This document shows positions 31,763 through 34,475 of a DNA stretch of 34,475 nt, one piece after another; the stretch's first letter is position 1; each line of letters starts with the position of its first letter. The position numbers and the translations under genes are program-made. The notes beneath the pieces are model-generated. The model was given only the letters and a program-made list of their open reading frames with translations, had not been told where the DNA came from and ran no database searches. The stretch covers positions 1 to 34,475 of the forward strand of contig CAZAQS010000020.1 of assembly GCA_964486825.1 (NCBI GenBank). Direction: 5' to 3'. The DNA is from CAZAQS01 sp964486825 (GTDB lineage Bacteria; Chloroflexota; Anaerolineae; Anaerolineales; UBA4823).

Positions 31763-33598
31763 ATGCCATCAAAGGTGGATATAGAAACATCTCGGACCCT
31801 GGTTGATACCGCTATGGGGCGCACTCCTGCAGACCTGGTCATCCGCAAAGGTCGCTGGGTATGTGTACAGTCCGGCGAGATCATCCCCGGGACGGACGTG
31901 GCGATTAAAAAAGATCGTATTGCCTACGTCGGTCCGGATGCTTCCCATGCGATTGGGGAGCATACTCAAGTCATCGAAGCTGAGGGGCGCTACCTGTCGC
32001 CAGGCCTTTTGGACGCCCATATGCATGTCGAGTCCGGAATGCTGACGGTCAGCGAGTTTGTCCGTGCGATCCTGGTGCGCGGTACGACGGCAATTTTTAT
32101 CGACCCACACGAAATCGCCAATGTCTTCGGGCTGAAAGGCGTCCGGTTGATGGTAGATGAGGCCGCCGACCAACCTATCCATGTATGGGTACAGGTACCC
32201 TCCTGTGTTCCCTCCGCGCCTGGGTTCGAGACTCCCGGCGCCAGCATCTCTCCTGCGGATATCGCGGAAGCAATGACTTGGGACGGCGTCATCGGTTTAG
32301 GAGAGATGATGAATTTCCCAGCGGTAATCAACAGCGATGAACAGATGCACGCGGAAATGGTCGAAACTCGCCGGGCCGGGAAAGTGATCGGAGGCCATTA
32401 TGCCTCCCCTGATTTAGGGCTACCGTTCCATGGATATGTCGCCGGGGGTCCAGAGGATGACCACGAAGGTACCCGACTCGAAGATGGGATCGCCCGTGTC
32501 CGCCAGGGGATGAAGGCGATGTTGCGCTTCGGTTCTGCCTGGCATGACGTTGAAGCCCAGGTACGCGCCATCACTGAACAGGGGCTAGACTCCCGGCATT
32601 TTATCCTGTGCACAGACGACTCGCATTCTCGCACCCTGGTATATGATGGGCATATGGATCGCGTCGTCCGCCATGCAATCGAACAAGGTCTGGCGCCCAT
32701 CACAGCAATCCAGATGGCCACCCTCAACCCGGCCCAACATTTTGGCTTAGCGCGCCATCTCGGTCAGATTGCCCCAGGACGTTATGCGGACATCGTGCTG
32801 GTCGATGAATTGAAAGACTTCCAAGCCAGCCAAGTGATTGCGAAAGGTGTCCTGGTTGCCGAGGCAGGGCATTGCCTGGTGGAAAGGAAGCCCTACCCGT
32901 ATCCAGACTGGGCTACGAAATCGGTACATGTAGGCCGGACCCTGTCTGAGCAGGACTTCCGGATAGCTGTAGGTGGGGATTTACTGCCCGCCGGTAATTC
33001 GACCTTCATGGCTAATGTGATCGGTATCATCGAGAACCAGGCGCCCACCCGCCACCTGCGCCTGCCTGTGGCCTCAAAAGATGGAGAGATCGAGGCGGAT
33101 ATGGGGCAGGATATTGCAAAAGTTGCCCTGGTAGAGCGGCACCAGGCCAGCGGAGGAATTACCCTCGGATTGGTGCACGGCTTTGGTTTCGACAGGCCCT
33201 GTGCCGTAGCTTCGACTGTCGCCCACGATAGCCACCATATGCTGGTCGTGGGAACGAGTGACAGCGACATGGCTTTAGCAGCCAATGAGCTGGTCCGCAC
33301 GGGCGGCGGGCAGGTTATCGTTCAAAACGGAGAAGTGACCGGCCTGGTCGAGCTGCCGATTGCCGGGTTGATGTCGAGCGAGCCGGCCGAAATCGTAGCC
33401 GAAAAAGCAGGCCAGGTCCTGGAAGGGTTCAAATCCTGTGGATGCACCATCAACAATCCCAATATGCAGCTCAGCCTGCTGGCGTTGGTGGTGATCCCCG
33501 AGTTGCGCATCTCCGACCAGGGGCTGGTCGATGTGACCCGCTTTCAATTTGTCCCTTTGGTGGAGGAAGTTTCGCCATCGGAATCCGGTGGCAGCTGA
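31763..33598 (+). CDS. ade: Adenine deaminase
   Basis: Converts adenine to hypoxanthine and ammonia. The 611-aa protein shows the family blocks: LSPGLLDAHMHVESGMLTV with the HxH metal pair (split here for length), FIDPHEIANVFG, GLGEMMNFPAVI, GHYASPDL, ILCTDDSHSRTL, and a C-terminal half with GGITLGLVHGFGF and VASTVAHDSHHMLVVG, as in B. subtilis and E. coli Ade. ATG 31763 has AGAGGAG (31751-31757) upstream; a GTG at 31727 in frame would overlap the previous gene and lacks a ribosome-binding site. It is co-directional with the 8-oxoguanine deaminase gene and the GntR gene, forming a purine-base operon. Confidence 0.94.
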   Translation: MPSKVDIETSRTLVDTAMGRTPADLVIRKGRWVCVQSGEIIPGTDVAIKKDRIAYVGPDASHAIGEHTQVIEAEGRYLSPGLLDAHMHVESGMLTVSEFVRAILVRGTTAIFIDPHEIANVFGLKGVRLMVDEAADQPIHVWVQVPSCVPSAPGFETPGASISPADIAEAMTWDGVIGLGEMMNFPAVINSDEQMHAEMVETRRAGKVIGGHYASPDLGLPFHGYVAGGPEDDHEGTRLEDGIARVRQGMKAMLRFGSAWHDVEAQVRAITEQGLDSRHFILCTDDSHSRTLVYDGHMDRVVRHAIEQGLAPITAIQMATLNPAQHFGLARHLGQIAPGRYADIVLVDELKDFQASQVIAKGVLVAEAGHCLVERKPYPYPDWATKSVHVGRTLSEQDFRIAVGGDLLPAGNSTFMANVIGIIENQAPTRHLRLPVASKDGEIEADMGQDIAKVALVERHQASGGITLGLVHGFGFDRPCAVASTVAHDSHHMLVVGTSDSDMALAANELVRTGGGQVIVQNGEVTGLVELPIAGLMSSEPAEIVAEKAGQVLEGFKSCGCTINNPNMQLSLLALVVIPELRISDQGLVDVTRFQFVPLVEEVSPSESGGS

Positions 33599-33618
33599 AT
33601 CGAGTAAGAGGAAAACGT

Positions 33619-33642
33619 ATGGTGAATTCTAATTATGGTTGA
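33619..33642 (+). CDS. Seven-codon upstream ORF overlapping the gntR start
   Basis: AAGAGGA sits seven bases before an ATG at 33619 that opens MVNSNYG and stops at 33642, across the gntR ATG at 33635. The gntR ATG itself has no ribosome-binding site at the right distance. Translation of this tiny frame may load ribosomes for gntR by termination-reinitiation, or limit its output. It may also be chance. Confidence 0.3.
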   Translation: MVNSNYG

Positions 33643-34378
33643 ACAATTATCCCGTCACCAGAAGCTCCATGAAAATTTATGGCGAATCATTTCAGAGACA
33701 GAGCCAGGCGTCAGATTGTTGAACGAGCCTGAGCTTGCACGCCAGCTAGGAGTGTCGCGGGCAACACTGAGAGAAGCGATGCGAACCTTCGAAACCCAAG
33801 GACTGATCCGGCGGCGGCAAGGTTCCGGTACCTATGTCGTTCGCCCATCTCACATCATCGAAAGTGGATTGGAGGTTTTAGAAAGCATTGAAACCTTGAG
33901 CAAACGGATCGGGTTGGAAGTATCGATGGGCGAACTAAATGTAGAGTATCGTCCAGCCAACCCGGATGAATGCAAGTCCCTGGAATTGGAAACATGCGAT
34001 CGGATCGTTCATCTATCGAGGGTAATTATGGCTGAAGGTCGTCCGGCAGCTTATTTGGTAGACATCTTGCCAGAAGAGATCTTAACCCAGGAGGAAATCG
34101 AAGCGGGTTTCACTGGCTCCGTCTTGGATGTCTTGCTTCGCAGGGGCGTTCCAACTCTCATGACCTCACTTACCGAAATCACCGCCGCCGGAGCCGATCA
34201 GAAAGTCGCCCGAGCTTTGGGTGTCCAGCGGGGTGCGGTCCTGTTACAGTTCAACGCACTGTTGTACAGTACGGGTGGAAAGATCGTGGATTACTCCAAT
34301 AGCTATTTCTTGCCCGGTTATTTCCGATTCCATGTCGTCCGGCGAGTATTAAACCCACAACTTGTAAGTGAACAGTAG
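33635..34378 (+). CDS. GntR-family regulator with UTRA domain
   Basis: A 247-aa repressor or activator of the HutC type. The winged helix is at about 15-72 (LLNEPELARQLGVSRATLREAM, GLIRRRQGSGTYVV), followed by a UTRA ligand-binding domain (about 95-240; IVHLSRVIMAEGRPAAYLVD, ending ALLYSTGGKIVDYSNSYFLPGYFRFHVVRR). UTRA domains bind small metabolites; with two purine deaminases upstream a purine-related ligand is a reasonable guess. The likely target is the 26-bp palindrome before the cluster. The start follows adenine deaminase by 36 bp and overlaps a seven-codon frame. A dyad overlaps its stop codon. Confidence 0.9.
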   Translation: MVEQLSRHQKLHENLWRIISETEPGVRLLNEPELARQLGVSRATLREAMRTFETQGLIRRRQGSGTYVVRPSHIIESGLEVLESIETLSKRIGLEVSMGELNVEYRPANPDECKSLELETCDRIVHLSRVIMAEGRPAAYLVDILPEEILTQEEIEAGFTGSVLDVLLRRGVPTLMTSLTEITAAGADQKVARALGVQRGAVLLQFNALLYSTGGKIVDYSNSYFLPGYFRFHVVRRVLNPQLVSEQ

Positions 34379-34396
34379 GCGGTTTATAAACCTACT
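34374..34396 (+). repeat. Dyad at the end of gntR with a GGTTTATAAACC core
   Basis: A perfect 12-bp palindrome (34381-34392) lies within a larger inverted repeat AGTAGG..CCTACT that overlaps the gntR stop. No T-run follows, so an operator for the next gene is as likely as a terminator. It sits about 45-65 bp before the next ATG, with a TATAAAAAT just downstream that could be a -10. Confidence 0.4.
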
Positions 34397-34439
34397 GATA
34401 ACGAAATCCTATAAAAATAGAAACCTGGAGGTAAATAAA

Positions 34440-34475
34440 ATGCGCAGCTTTTTAGGACGTGACATCCTGTCACTA
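34440..34475 (+). CDS. Start of a probable carbamoyltransferase (runs off the window)
   Basis: ATG 34440 follows a strong CTGGAGG site. Twelve residues are visible, MRSFLGRDILSL. The pattern GRD-[IV]-[IL]-S-[IL] right after the start is typical of aspartate/ornithine-carbamoyltransferase-type N-termini (for example archaeal PyrB), and also of YgeW-like knotted carbamoyltransferases that occur in purine gene clusters. With only 12 residues this is a suggestion, not an identification. Confidence 0.4.
   Translation, partial: MRSFLGRDILSL

Noticed and set aside
33424..33442. GGTTCAAATCC-like T-arm sequence suggesting a tRNA
   Set aside because: It lies in the middle of adenine deaminase with no acceptor stem or anticodon arm around it.
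1..34475. CRISPR arrays, insertion sequences or long direct repeats
   Set aside because: None was seen by eye; the repeats found are short operator-, terminator- or hairpin-type dyads.

Overview
The window looks like a chromosomal segment from a Chloroflexota bacterium, most likely class Anaerolineae. This is inferred from gene content, not from a marker gene. The pointers are a glycine-rich stress-type protein, a DUF5317 membrane protein beside an NHLP/Os1348-like small protein, a MalT-type ATPase fused to a BTAD activator domain, a TadZ-like response regulator, and several genes whose -10 boxes lie almost on the start codon. I see no rRNA, tRNA, CRISPR array, IS element or prophage. Coding density is high and many neighbours overlap or converge with almost no gap.

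Region 1 (1-6930). The tail of a general-stress-type glycine-zipper protein is followed by an M14 zinc carboxypeptidase, a 30-codon micro-ORF and mgsA (methylglyoxal synthase), linked by overlaps. An M23 lipoprotein peptidase lies opposite. Then come ruvX and mltG (overlapping) and a secreted PQQ-type sugar dehydrogenase.

Region 2 (6931-16401). A left-running cluster holds folC, lon and an AlbA_2/HATPase-type regulator. It is followed by a SanA/YdcF-like protein, an HD-domain hydrolase, a tyrosine-recombinase-fold protein that lacks the catalytic residues, and tilS on the other strand.

Region 3 (16478-23634). Three genes with overlapping ends encode a REC+TadZ/MinD-like protein, a sirtuin and a GAF histidine kinase. 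Opposite lies a PerR/Fur-type repressor with an SPC-type (P1B-4-like) metal-exporting ATPase. The repressor's consensus promoter is covered by two 7-1-7 boxes, and another box precedes the ATPase. folD follows.

Region 4 (23778-30345). A PAS-GAF-HD-GYP protein is followed by the least understood part: a left-running set of a 53-aa one-helix peptide, a DUF5317 membrane protein and an NHLP/Os1348-like small protein. A 1073-aa MalT-BTAD regulator lies directly upstream. This is the best candidate for an undescribed peptide-based system.

Region 5 (30346-34475). A purine-base cluster holds 8-oxoguanine deaminase, adenine deaminase and a GntR/UTRA regulator, then the first 12 codons of a probable carbamoyltransferase. 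A perfect 26-bp palindrome abuts the consensus -35 of its promoter and is the likely operator.
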